DNA from: Desulfobacterales bacterium
Lineage (GTDB): Bacteria; Desulfobacterota; Desulfobacteria; Desulfobacterales; SpSt-501
Reading direction: 5' to 3'
Length of the DNA stretch: 64,000 bases
Assembly (NCBI GenBank): GCA_030834695.1
Contig: JAUQXK010000124.1
Coordinates: 1 to 64,000 of the forward strand
Shown: piece by piece, positions 35,601 to 42,634 of the stretch
Numbering within the stretch: the stretch's first letter is position 1
Layout of the letters: every line of letters begins with the position of its first letter
Translations under genes and position numbers: made by a program
The notes under the pieces: generated by a model
Seen by the model: only the letters and a program-made list of their open reading frames with translations
What the model was told of the DNA's origin: nothing
The model's database searches: none

Positions 35601-35666
35601 CGAACAGCCCGACCTTCCCGGACGAAGCGAGGTCGCCGCGTCGCGACTGTGAAAGGAAATCGTCAT
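32664..35666 (-). CDS. hybrid sensor histidine kinase (Cache-HAMP-PAS-PAS-HK-REC)
   Basis: A 1000-residue membrane sensor. A membrane span at about 49-70 and another at about 262-286 enclose a periplasmic Cache-like domain (containing GVSGYTCMYEAGTGIMRVHP and EISGYYDWIEPDGR). Next come a HAMP linker, two PAS/PAC units (about 365-490 and 490-615), the dimerisation helix with phospho-acceptor GGIAHDFNNIL, the ATP-binding domain with FDPYFTTKEKGVGTGLGL, and a C-terminal receiver domain with phospho-accepting Asp in DLVISDQTMPG. The Cache fold suggests a small external ligand such as an organic acid or amino acid. No response regulator with a DNA-binding domain is adjacent. AAGGTG precedes the start. 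Confidence 0.9.
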   Translation of the reverse strand: MTISFHSRDAATSLRPGRSGCSHDTEAQHQECSETASQSLVRKFTREYLFLSLIPVVTFFICTALAAIFSERYVAELIHRSNYQLGEYAKKQLEEIGQAIIQNRAKDVAAQVELFLGFNPHLDVPQLQTIESFKSIAVQTVGVSGYTCMYEAGTGIMRVHPNSDLVDRDMRFLSEKLPAWWAIFEPSLAGKEISGYYDWIEPDGRVRSKYMAMAPVALKVQGRTLIIAATTYIDEFSVPVLTMHKKSEEVNADYQRFIVKQVMLIGSIIAVILSLTLIAVYLLSQRAARRFIYPIVHLADAAEGFGEGRMDIEDASVILDRPDEIGALARAFRRMRLQISSQIQKLVGNYSQLKSIQEALKKSETHYRSLFDNLPIGLYRTTPAGVVLDANPTLVRMFGYSDKEAFLSRRAEELYVSAEEREVFKRTAGRHYECQMRRYDGTTLWVENQSTVFRDSAGQVQYYEGSIKDITERKLSEEALRNSEARFRTAFENASVGMTLVDLHGVYLEVNLALAKMIGYRRADMIGRPVADFTHPDDLGARSQFLSDLLEGRISSGEQERRFVHKDGSTVWTSIWASLHRDQNGRPLYFISLVQDLTARKKADEERGKLESQLLQAQKMEAIGSLAGGIAHDFNNILSAIIGYTELSMLSDGAPVDYLQEALRAANRAKDLVKQILSFSRQTDEQRIPVHVGMVVKEVAKFLRASIPATIDIQCHVDGNAGSVLANSVELHQILMNLCTNAVHAIGSQAGSVEIRVRRMAITANQRNAFPDLEPGIFVELSVADTGQGIRPEIMERIFDPYFTTKEKGVGTGLGLAVVHGIVKKSNGTIRVANRSGQGSRFSIYLPQLDFPSAASPSPSPPPQGGSGRILFVDDEGMIADIGERILKRLGYDVVSRTSPAAALEIFKADPHAFDLVISDQTMPGMTGDALAGELMRINPQIPVILCTGYSQLIDAQKAKEKGIQALVMKPILINEMDDAIRRVLKKDPSEPARPLAEPV

Positions 35667-35940
35667 TTGACACCTTGCCGTTGGATGTTCGGCGCCGCTC
35701 CTTTCTGCGCTTATGGTGATATCGACACTAAATCGAAGAACTCAAATTCCGGCTCAGGCGCGAATCGGGCCTTATAGCCGTATTCGGGTTTCAACTGCTT
35801 GCAAGAATTCGAAGAACCCACTATGGTTGGGTCCGATGCTTTTCTGTATTTTGCTGATTCGCTGCGTGGAAACTGGATCGACAGGAACCGCCCCCTGGGG
35901 ATCGAAGGGCGTAAAGCTAATCGACCGGCGGAGGTAAAAC

Positions 35941-36474
35941 ATGGCGTCGTCTATTCCTCAAATCAAAAGAATCCTGTTTACCACCGATCTGTCGAAACAG
36001 GCGGGTTATGCCTTCGATTACGCCGTAGGGCTTTCCAGCCAATATGGCGCCGGGCTGACGATTCTCTTTGTCATGGAAGACAACCCGCGGGTCCATGCTG
36101 AAGATTTTAAGGATTTTTTGGGCGAAACACGCTGGGCGGAGGTGCAAAAATCCCATGAGGACGAGGTCCGTCAAACACTGATCGGGAAAAAGCGTGAGGG
36201 CGATATGATTCGGCAGACGCTGGAGGAGATGCTGGCGGCGGCTCAAGGCCACCTCGGAGGCCAGAGCCGACCCACGGATCGGATGGTGGTGGCCCGCGGC
36301 GATGTCGTCGAGTCCATTGTGAGCGAAGCCCGGGCCAATCAAATAGACCTGATCGTGATGGGCTATCATGCCAGGGGCAGACTGGAGGAGGCCGTCGCGG
36401 GCAGCGTCAGCCGCAGTGTGTTGCGAAAGGTTGATGTGCCGGTTCTGCTGGTGAGGCTACCGGGGGACAGTTGA
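35941..36474 (+). CDS. universal stress protein (UspA family)
   Basis: A 177-residue single-domain cytosolic stress protein. It begins with RILFTTDLSKQAGYAFDYAV and ends with the nucleotide-loop region LIVMGYHARGRLEEAVAGS then VSRSVLRKVDVPVLLVR. In ATP-binding members the loop reads GxxGx9GS; here the second Gly is Ala followed by ArgGly, so ATP binding is uncertain. A charged insert around residues 55-90 makes it longer than typical 145-residue members. GGAGG precedes the ATG. It is divergent from the sensor kinase and convergent with nrfA. Confidence 0.9.
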   Translation: MASSIPQIKRILFTTDLSKQAGYAFDYAVGLSSQYGAGLTILFVMEDNPRVHAEDFKDFLGETRWAEVQKSHEDEVRQTLIGKKREGDMIRQTLEEMLAAAQGHLGGQSRPTDRMVVARGDVVESIVSEARANQIDLIVMGYHARGRLEEAVAGSVSRSVLRKVDVPVLLVRLPGDS

Positions 36475-36528
36475 TGCGGAATCGATAGCGAAACGTTACG
36501 GCAGCTATGCCCTGCCGCTTCAAAAAAT

Positions 36529-36563
36529 TGAAAGCCTCCGGTTCAGCTCACCGGAGGCTTTCA
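36529..36563. terminator. bidirectional terminator between usp and nrfA
   Basis: A 13-bp perfect stem TGAAAGCCTCCGG/CCGGAGGCTTTCA with a 9-base loop. It lies between two convergent genes, about 30 bases from the nrfA stop codon. Confidence 0.75.
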
Positions 36564-36591
36564 ACTATCTATAACAGGATTTCAGAACCGG

Positions 36592-38058
36592 CTAAAAAAA
36601 CTTCTCCTGCAGGCCGTAAGGATCCTTGACCTCCAGCGCGGGGTCGAACTTGAGTTTTTTCGTGCCGCGCTGATCGACGTACTTCATGATCTCGAGATCC
36701 ACCTTGAGCGGGACCTCGATGCCGGCCTTGGTCAGGGCCTGGCGCAGATAGGCTTCGGCCCGGCTGCCGAAGGCGATGGAATCACCCAGGATGCGCAGCC
36801 CCTCCGGCGGGTTGTGGAACCCGATCGAGTTCTCAGCGCCGATGAAAAGAACCCGGTAGAAGGCATCTTCGTAGAATTCCTTGGCCTTGTCGTAAAGCTG
36901 CTGATCAATGGTCTTGCCCTCCGCCTGGGCCTTGTGGGCGGTCTCCAGCAGCTTGGCCACTGTGGCGGTCTGATACCCGGCACGGATCATGATGGACACC
37001 GTGCGGTCCTGGATAGCGAACACGCGCTCGCGCAGCCAGTCGGGGCTCTCGGCGTGGCACTGCTTGCAGGCCTTCATGTCGGCCTGCACCGGACTCATCA
37101 CGCGGTGGTCCGAAACCTTGTGCACGCCGGCGATGGTGTACGGCATGTGGCAGTCGGCGCAGGAGGCGCCCGCCTTAAAGTGGGTGCTGTTGTAAGTCCA
37201 GAATTCGTATTCGGGGTGCCGGATGAAGCCCATCTTGAACCCGGTGACCGTCTGTTTCCATTCCTTGACCGTCTCATCCTTGCGGATCTGCTTGATGATG
37301 TCCTCGATCGTGATGGCGCCGAACTTGCTGTTCTGCCACGGGAAGTAGAGCCCGACCGACTTGTTCTCCTTGTCCTTGGGGATGTTGTAGGTCACGTGGC
37401 ACTGGGCGCAGACGGCCGAGCGCATTTCCTGTCGGGTCAGCTTGGCGGGGTCGACGCCCATGGACTTGTAAGCCTCGATCAGGGTAAACCCGCGGGAGAT
37501 CTTGAGGCTTTGGTCTTTGTTGTCGTGGCAGTCGATGCAGGCGACCCCGAGATCCCGGTTCTTCTCCGGGATCATGCCCAGCACTTCCTTGAAGGGCTTC
37601 TTGTAGTAATCGGTCCCCATCTCCTTCTGAAGCCCGGGCGAATAAGGGCTCTTGCAGCTCAGGCAGACGCCGCCGGCGCCGATGCGCGATGCGTCGATGT
37701 CGACCTGGTCGCGCACCATGTATGCGTGGCCGCGCGGCTCGTTGTACTCCACGCCGAACCCCCACCCGTTGAACAGCAGCGCCATGTAAGGATACATGGA
37801 AAGCTTGTCCACGCTGACCGACCCGCCGTCCATGCCGATCTTGTACTTGCTGCGCCGGGTCGCGACGGGCTCCGCGGTTTTCTTCCAGAGCTCGTATTCC
37901 TCGGGATAGGCCTTGCCCCAGACCGCCGGGTCGATCTCGCCATCCGGGATGTTGACGGTCTTCACCGCCTGCGGTTTGGGTTGCTCGCAGCCGACGAGGA
38001 CGAATGCCAGCATGATGCACACGCTGACCGCCAGGATGTGTTTTACGCTGTTGGACAT
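36592..38058 (-). CDS. nrfA: ammonia-forming cytochrome c nitrite reductase, catalytic subunit
   Basis: A 488-residue pentahaem enzyme that reduces nitrite to ammonium with six electrons. Haem 1, the catalytic site, has the diagnostic CLSCK at residues 132-136; four CxxCH sites follow (CIDCH, CAQCH, CADCH, CKQCH). NSIGFHNPPEG supplies the conserved distal His. The N-terminus is a signal ending VLVGC with lipidated Cys24, so the enzyme is a lipoprotein, as in several deltaproteobacterial and epsilonproteobacterial NrfA. GAGGAGGGG lies before the ATG at 38058. nrfH precedes it by 47 bases, forming the NrfHA membrane complex that takes electrons from the quinone pool. Confidence 0.96.
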   Translation of the reverse strand: MSNSVKHILAVSVCIMLAFVLVGCEQPKPQAVKTVNIPDGEIDPAVWGKAYPEEYELWKKTAEPVATRRSKYKIGMDGGSVSVDKLSMYPYMALLFNGWGFGVEYNEPRGHAYMVRDQVDIDASRIGAGGVCLSCKSPYSPGLQKEMGTDYYKKPFKEVLGMIPEKNRDLGVACIDCHDNKDQSLKISRGFTLIEAYKSMGVDPAKLTRQEMRSAVCAQCHVTYNIPKDKENKSVGLYFPWQNSKFGAITIEDIIKQIRKDETVKEWKQTVTGFKMGFIRHPEYEFWTYNSTHFKAGASCADCHMPYTIAGVHKVSDHRVMSPVQADMKACKQCHAESPDWLRERVFAIQDRTVSIMIRAGYQTATVAKLLETAHKAQAEGKTIDQQLYDKAKEFYEDAFYRVLFIGAENSIGFHNPPEGLRILGDSIAFGSRAEAYLRQALTKAGIEVPLKVDLEIMKYVDQRGTKKLKFDPALEVKDPYGLQEKFF

Positions 38059-38105
38059 CTGCCCCTCCTCAGATTTGGTATTGGATTGAATGGGACCGTT
38101 GGGTT

Positions 38106-38567
38106 TCAGTTCGTCAGCCGAACGCCGGCCAACTGGTGCTGCAAAAACCGATGGCAGTCCCAGCAGTTGCGCTCCTGGTTGATCATCGCCACGCGTTCGG
38201 AATGACAGCGGATGCAATTGGCTTGTACGAATTTTTTCCCATGCTCGGAAATGGTGATGTTCTGCGGTGTCCTGCCGGAATAAAAAACGACCACGTCCTT
38301 CATGCCGTCGATCGTTTTCCAGACGTAGTAAGCCGGCAGATTTTCATGCGGCAGATGGCAGTCCACGCAGCGGATGGTGCGGTGCGCACCCACGTTGAAC
38401 CAAGCCTCGAACCGGGATTCCATGACATGGCAGGAGTTGCAGAAAAGCGGGGATTCGGTTTTGGCCATGAGCTGGGGCGGGCCGAAAGAGAGAAAGCCAC
38501 CGATCGCACCGCCCAGAATGGCCAGCAGCACCAACACCTTCCAGTTGAGCTTTTTCAAGAGACTCAT
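38106..38567 (-). CDS. nrfH: cytochrome c nitrite reductase small subunit, quinol oxidase (NapC/NirT family)
   Basis: A 153-residue tetrahaem membrane cytochrome that oxidises menaquinol and passes electrons to NrfA. One N-terminal membrane anchor (about residues 9-28) is followed by four haem sites, CNSCH, CVDCH, CIRCH and CWDCH; the Met in CHVMES after the first site is the expected unusual haem ligand. The length matches NrfH. It is the first gene of the nrfHA operon, with a possible CRP/FNR-type operator about 165 bases upstream of the start codon. Confidence 0.95.
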   Translation of the reverse strand: MSLLKKLNWKVLVLLAILGGAIGGFLSFGPPQLMAKTESPLFCNSCHVMESRFEAWFNVGAHRTIRCVDCHLPHENLPAYYVWKTIDGMKDVVVFYSGRTPQNITISEHGKKFVQANCIRCHSERVAMINQERNCWDCHRFLQHQLAGVRLTN

Positions 38568-38704
38568 CGCTTCGCAACCTTATTTTGGAGGGTTACGGCC
38601 GAGGGGCCTGGTCTGCGCGATGATGCTTGAATCCGGGAGGCCCCATTGTTGCCTCACAACCAACGACTGGAGAGCCTGGGACGGGAAGAGGATCTGGATG
38701 GTTG

Positions 38705-38744
38705 AATATACGATCCCTATAGAAAAAAAATTGACTTAAGTCAA
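38705..38744 (-). promoter_or_regulatory. CRP/FNR-family operator and -10 box upstream of nrfHA
   Basis: A perfect 14-bp palindrome TTGACTTAAGTCAA (38731-38744), with half-sites TTGAC and GTCAA, is followed on the minus strand by TATATT (complement of 38705-38710). The palindrome centre lies about 41 bases before the start of transcription implied by that -10 box, the class II activator position. The leader before nrfH would be about 130 bases. Half-sites of this type are used by some FNR-related regulators of nitrogen-oxide stress; the regulator is not in the window. Confidence 0.6.
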
Positions 38745-38838
38745 TCCGGCTGCCCAGTTCCCGATTCTCGATTCCGGCGGGCTGCCAGCGTGAGCCAGTA
38801 TGATCATACCGGATTTTCAAGCAGAATCAACGAACGGG

Positions 38839-39101
38839 ATGGCCATCCTAATTTATTACGGGGCCGCGGCCCTGCCGGGCGCCATGTGCCTGCTGGCCTA
38901 CCAAGAGAACCTCCCGACCATCGGGATCCCCGCTTGTGGCCGCCCCACTCCCCGACCGTGTTTGATATCCTGCTGCCGCGCCTGCTGGCCGGCGAAGCGC
39001 CGGATCAAAGAGACCTGGCCCGTCTGAGCGTGGGAGGGCCGTGCCGGGACTGCAACGCCTGCCGCTATCCCGCCTGCGCTTTCGGCAAGGCGGTCTCCTG
39101 A
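38839..39101 (+). pseudogene. truncated, frameshifted molybdopterin-binding (MoeA/MogA-like) protein remnant
   Basis: One frame reads MAILIYYGAAALPGAM then CLLAYQENLPTIGIPACG; after about 38950 the sequence continues in the next frame as TVFDILLPRLLAGEAPDQRD, then LARLSVGGPCRDCNACR and YPACAFGK. Together they resemble the C-terminal end of deltaproteobacterial molybdopterin-binding proteins (GIPACGMxHxTxFDxxLPRxLAGE, ending with two CxxC-type pairs). The N-terminal three quarters are absent and the frameshift lies near cgccccactcccc. I read it as a dead fragment. A tiny live protein is possible but unlikely. Confidence 0.6.
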
Positions 39102-39107
39102 ATGCGG

Positions 39108-39413
39108 TCAGGCGCCGCCGGATGAGGGGACGATGCGGAATAACGGATTTTGGAGTTTGGAGCGTCTGCAGCGCGGGCAGCGGCCGGGGCGCGTCAGCCG
39201 CCGACGATCCTCGAACACGTAACCGCACAGCAGACATTGGCTGGGAACGAGGATGAATTTGCCTCCCGCGGCCAGCACCGATCGCTCGACGTGAACCAAG
39301 TGCGCGTAAACTTCTTTTTCCTTGATCCGGAGTTCCTCCGAAAGTCCACGGGCGTCCATCTCGCGATCGTTTAGAAGCGCAATCATCTTGCGGCGCAGGG
39401 TCTGCAACTCCAC
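39108..39413 (-). CDS. HTH/zinc-ribbon transcriptional regulator-like protein (COG3357 type)
   Basis: A 101-residue protein with an N-terminal winged helix-like region (about residues 1-50, KMIALLNDREMDARGLSEEL then EKEVYAHLVHVERS) and a C-terminal zinc ribbon with CLLCGYVF and CPRCRRSK. The arrangement matches the predicted HTH plus zinc-ribbon family found mainly in archaea and anaerobic bacteria; targets are unknown. It follows the radical SAM gene by 18 bases on the same strand and ends next to the broken molybdopterin-binding gene, so it may regulate the radical SAM operon. Confidence 0.8.
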   Translation of the reverse strand: MELQTLRRKMIALLNDREMDARGLSEELRIKEKEVYAHLVHVERSVLAAGGKFILVPSQCLLCGYVFEDRRRLTRPGRCPRCRRSKLQNPLFRIVPSSGGA

Positions 39414-39431
39414 GGCAAATCCTCTGACCCG

Positions 39432-40466
39432 TTATAACGATAGCTCTGGCGCTGGAAAGACTTCCTCTTTCAGCAAACAGCAGGCGATTTTGTATTGCGG
39501 CGATCCATCGGCATGGTCACGAAGATGGTGCGGCTGGATCAGGGTGTTCATGACGCAGCCCTCGGCGAGGTTGAGCCGGAAGAAATCGCTTTCATTCAAG
39601 CGGGGCGCCTCGACCAAGCGGTCTTCCCGGAATTCCAGGCTGTGCACCGGATAGTCCTCGCACAACGGGCAGCGGTAGACCCGCCCGTTCGGGAAAACAA
39701 AGTAGTTGTCGGCCACGAGCCCGGCGCACTCGAATTTTTCCTCAGGCCCGAGAAACACTCTCGGGTAGATCACCTGGATGCCCCGCCTGGCGATCGCCTC
39801 GGCTGCTGCGGGTACATGCTCCAGCCACTCGGGGGGAGGCACCCGCGAGGCTTCCGGCGCGTCCGGATCGCATCCGGTCAGTGCGGCCTTGCCCCTCAGC
39901 CCCAGCACTTGGATGAAAAAGCGCTCGACGTCCAGCTCCGCGAGCAGCGGACCCATCGCGGACAGCTCCTCAAGGTTGGCCCGGCTCACCGTGTAGATCA
40001 GGCTGGATTGAAATCCCTTGGCCCGCGCCCGCCGGATGCCGGATAGGCAGATATCATACGACCCTCTGCCCCGGATTCGATCGTTCGTCGCAGCCGTGGC
40101 GCCGTCCAGGCTGAAGCTGAAGACGTCCACCTCGGCAGGCGTCACGTGGTCCAGAATGTCGTTGAACAAATATCCGTTGGTGTCGATGGTGACGCTGGCA
40201 AACCCCAGGCGCCGGGCGCAGCGCACCACCCGTGGAAGGTCCGGGTGCAAGGTGGGCTCGCCGCCAAGCAGCACCAGATTCGCGCTTGGGCTGCGGGAGG
40301 CGAAAACCGCCAGCCAGCGTTCGATGCGGTCCAGGGGCAGCCGCTTGCGGCCGTGCTGTTCAGGATTGATGTAGCAGTGCCGGCAGCGCAGGTTGCAGCG
40401 GGTCAGCACGTGCAGGAACACATTGGCCGACCGGCGCGAGAAAGCGACGGTCTTGGATGCGGTCAT
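39432..40466 (-). CDS. radical SAM protein with SPASM-like C-terminal cysteines
   Basis: A 344-residue iron-sulfur enzyme. The cluster motif CNLRCRHCY begins at residue 23, followed by LLGGEPTLHPDL (SAM-contacting GGEP) and SVTIDTNGYL. Near residues 255-280 lie Cys residues in FECAGLV and RVYRCPLCEDYPV, in the style of a shortened SPASM domain binding an extra cluster, with a further CVMN and CCLL near the end. Members of this type modify peptides or cofactors; the substrate here is unknown and no short precursor-peptide gene is apparent. Its ATG overlaps the stop of the upstream cyclic-nucleotide-binding gene by four bases (ATGA). Confidence 0.85.
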   Translation of the reverse strand: MTASKTVAFSRRSANVFLHVLTRCNLRCRHCYINPEQHGRKRLPLDRIERWLAVFASRSPSANLVLLGGEPTLHPDLPRVVRCARRLGFASVTIDTNGYLFNDILDHVTPAEVDVFSFSLDGATAATNDRIRGRGSYDICLSGIRRARAKGFQSSLIYTVSRANLEELSAMGPLLAELDVERFFIQVLGLRGKAALTGCDPDAPEASRVPPPEWLEHVPAAAEAIARRGIQVIYPRVFLGPEEKFECAGLVADNYFVFPNGRVYRCPLCEDYPVHSLEFREDRLVEAPRLNESDFFRLNLAEGCVMNTLIQPHHLRDHADGSPQYKIACCLLKEEVFPAPELSL

Positions 40467-40972
40467 ATCTTAGAAATCAGATGCTTGATCTTCTTCTTCG
40501 CGGCGATCAGTTCGTCGTTGGTCGCACGCAGCCGGATGGACATGTATTCGGCGAAAATACGATACAACAGCAGGAGGAAATCCAGCTTTTCCTCCTCCGG
40601 CGTCTGAGTAGAGAACCGGTTCTTGGCAGAGGAATCGACGGCCAGACATACGGTCTTCCCGACAGCCGAGACCGTGGCCGATCGGTGCATGGTGTCGACG
40701 ATGCGCATCTCTCCGAAGATCTCACCTTTCGTGTCGATAACGCCGATCTCGAGGTTTTCTTTGGAGATCCGGATCTTTCCGGACAGCAGGAAATAAAGCC
40801 AGGTGTCCTGGTCGCCCTCCCGGATGATCGCCTCGCCGTTCTCGTATTCACGGATCTTGCTCAGCTTCAGCAGCTTGCCGAGACTTTTGGTCTCGAAGTT
40901 GCGCAGAGCTGGGATCGCCATGAGCTTCTGAATATTCTCGATGTTGTCCTTGAGATATTTGGACTCGATCAT
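40463..40972 (-). CDS. cyclic nucleotide-binding domain protein without a DNA-binding domain
   Basis: A 169-residue protein with one CRP-like sensor domain (about residues 18-130): FETKSLGKLLKLSKIREYE, GEAIIREGDQDTWLYFLLSG and the phosphate-cassette region GEIFGEMRIVDTMHRSATV. The cassette lacks the full cAMP-binding RSA context in part but keeps GEM and RSA. The C-terminal 40 residues form a helix with many charged residues (DELIAAKKKIKHLI) and no helix-turn-helix, so it probably acts by protein contact rather than on DNA. GGGGAGGAG lies before the start. It heads the three-gene operon with the radical SAM and HTH/zinc-ribbon genes. Confidence 0.86.
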   Translation of the reverse strand: MIESKYLKDNIENIQKLMAIPALRNFETKSLGKLLKLSKIREYENGEAIIREGDQDTWLYFLLSGKIRISKENLEIGVIDTKGEIFGEMRIVDTMHRSATVSAVGKTVCLAVDSSAKNRFSTQTPEEEKLDFLLLLYRIFAEYMSIRLRATNDELIAAKKKIKHLISKI

Positions 40973-41062
40973 ACCTCTCCTCCCCTCGCCGATCGCCGGA
41001 CTAAGTATCTAAGATGACATTCTACATCTTGGAGGGTCAAAGGGCAAGTTGGCGAAACCGTT

Positions 41063-42499
41063 TCAGGGGCCTTCGAGGCATCCCTTGGACACCTCGTCGT
41101 CGAACCGGACCGGATAACATCCGTCAAAGCAGGCTTTGCAGAACCGGGTCTCTGCATCGGAGACCCCGGTGGCTTCGAGCAGGCCTTCGATGCTCAAGTA
41201 ATGCAGGGTATCGAGGCCGAGAGTCCGGCAGAGCTCATCCTGGGTCTTGCCGGCGGCAATCAGCTCGCCGCGGGTGGAAAAATCGATGCCGTAGTGGCAG
41301 GGATACCGATGCGGCGGACCCGAAATGCGCATGTGCACCCGCTTGACGCCGAGGCTCCGCAACGCCTTGACGCGGGTCTTCACGGTGGTGCCGCGGATGA
41401 TGGAGTCGTCGATGATGATGATCTCCTTGCCCTTCAGCAGTTCTTTGACGGGGTTGAGCTTCACCCGCACCCCGAAGTCCCGCATGCTTTGGGTCGGCTG
41501 AATGAAGGTGCGCCCGACGTAATGGTTCCGGATCATTCCGATTTCGTAAGGAATCCCGGATTCCTGGGAATACCCTACCGCCGCATAGGTCCCGGAATCC
41601 GGAAACGGCATCACAAAATCGGCCGCGACCGGCGCCTCCTGGGCCAACCGGCGGCCGAAGGCCTTGCGGATCAGGTAGACGTTGCGGCCGTCGATGGTGC
41701 TGTCCGGGCGGGCGAAGTAAATGAACTCGAAAATGCAAAAGGCTCTCCGGTGGGCGGCGGGCGTGCGGATGCTGCGAATTCCGTCGTGGGTGATGATGAT
41801 GATCTCCCCCGGCTCAATCTCGCGGACGAACTCGGCCTCGACCAGATCCAGCGCGCAGCTTTCGGACGCCAGCACGTAGCTGCCGTTGATCTTCCCCAGG
41901 CACAGCGGCCGGAAGCCGTGAGGGTCCCGGATCCCAATGACTTCCCCGCGGCTGGTGAGCATGACGAACGAAAAAGCCCCTTCCAGCCGCGCCACGGATC
42001 GGACCAGCGCCTCCTCGAAGCCGTGCTTTAAGTTTTTGACGAACAGGTGCAGCATGATCTCGCTGTCCATCGTCGACTGGAAGATGGACCCTGCCTGCTC
42101 GAGTTCTTCCTTGAGAATATGGGCGTTGGTGATGTTGCCGTTGTGCCCGACGGCATAGGCCTTCTGGCGGTGCCGGACGATGAACGGCTGCGCGTTGGTG
42201 AGAATCGAACTGCCGGTGGTGGAATAGCGGACATGCCCGATCGCACAGGACCCCTCCAACTCCTCCAGGTGATTGACGTCAAACACCTCGGGCACCAGCC
42301 CCATGCCGCGGTGGGCGTAAATGCCTTCGTTGCGGACGACAGCGATGCCCGCGCTTTCCTGGCCGCGGTGCTGCAGGGCATAAAGGCCGAAGTAGGTCAA
42401 CGCCGCCGCATCCCGATGGCAGCAGATGCCGAAGATGCCGCAGGACTCCCTCGGCTTGTCGGATACATCCATGGCAGTCAACGTACCGTATTTCAACAT
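41063..42499 (-). CDS. purF: amidophosphoribosyltransferase (first step of purine synthesis)
   Basis: A 478-residue enzyme that makes phosphoribosylamine from PRPP and glutamine. The N-terminal Ntn glutaminase begins with ESCGIFGI; Cys20 would be exposed after removal of a 19-residue propeptide. HRGQESAGIA, GHVRYSTTG and HNGNITN follow. The phosphoribosyltransferase domain has the PRPP loop IIIIDDSIIRGTTVKTR, and the C-terminus carries RFCKACFDGCYPV, cysteines of the iron-sulfur-containing B. subtilis type. I chose the ATG at 42499 (GAGG upstream); an in-frame start at 42607 would translate through a palindromic repeat. It lies 135 bases behind the glutamate synthase genes on the same strand. 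Confidence 0.94.
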   Translation of the reverse strand: MLKYGTLTAMDVSDKPRESCGIFGICCHRDAAALTYFGLYALQHRGQESAGIAVVRNEGIYAHRGMGLVPEVFDVNHLEELEGSCAIGHVRYSTTGSSILTNAQPFIVRHRQKAYAVGHNGNITNAHILKEELEQAGSIFQSTMDSEIMLHLFVKNLKHGFEEALVRSVARLEGAFSFVMLTSRGEVIGIRDPHGFRPLCLGKINGSYVLASESCALDLVEAEFVREIEPGEIIIITHDGIRSIRTPAAHRRAFCIFEFIYFARPDSTIDGRNVYLIRKAFGRRLAQEAPVAADFVMPFPDSGTYAAVGYSQESGIPYEIGMIRNHYVGRTFIQPTQSMRDFGVRVKLNPVKELLKGKEIIIIDDSIIRGTTVKTRVKALRSLGVKRVHMRISGPPHRYPCHYGIDFSTRGELIAAGKTQDELCRTLGLDTLHYLSIEGLLEATGVSDAETRFCKACFDGCYPVRFDDEVSKGCLEGP

Positions 42500-42523
42500 C
42501 GGAGCGCCTCTCTCAAACCATTT

Positions 42524-42555
42524 GCCCCCTTTGACAAAGGGGGCTAGGGGGATTT
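42524..42555. repeat. short palindromic repeat, family D, copy 2
   Basis: GCCCCCTTTGACAAAGGGGG followed by CTAGGGGGATTTT. It matches the copy at 30724-30755 and lies in the gap between the glutamate synthase and purF genes, where it could form a hairpin in the mRNA. Confidence 0.65.
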
Positions 42556-42634
42556 TGAAATCGATTTCCTTGCAGGCCTTCTCCATTCCTGCGATGGTAC
42601 TTTTCATCGAAATGGAAGACCGGCACTCCGGTCG

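Noticed and set aside
35667-35940. Small plus-strand frames between the sensor kinase and usp
   Set aside because: No ribosome binding site or motif; the gap more likely holds the divergent promoters of the two flanking genes.
42500-42607. Longer N-terminus for PurF
   Set aside because: It would translate through a palindromic repeat; the ATG at 42499 has GAGG upstream and gives a normal propeptide before the catalytic Cys.
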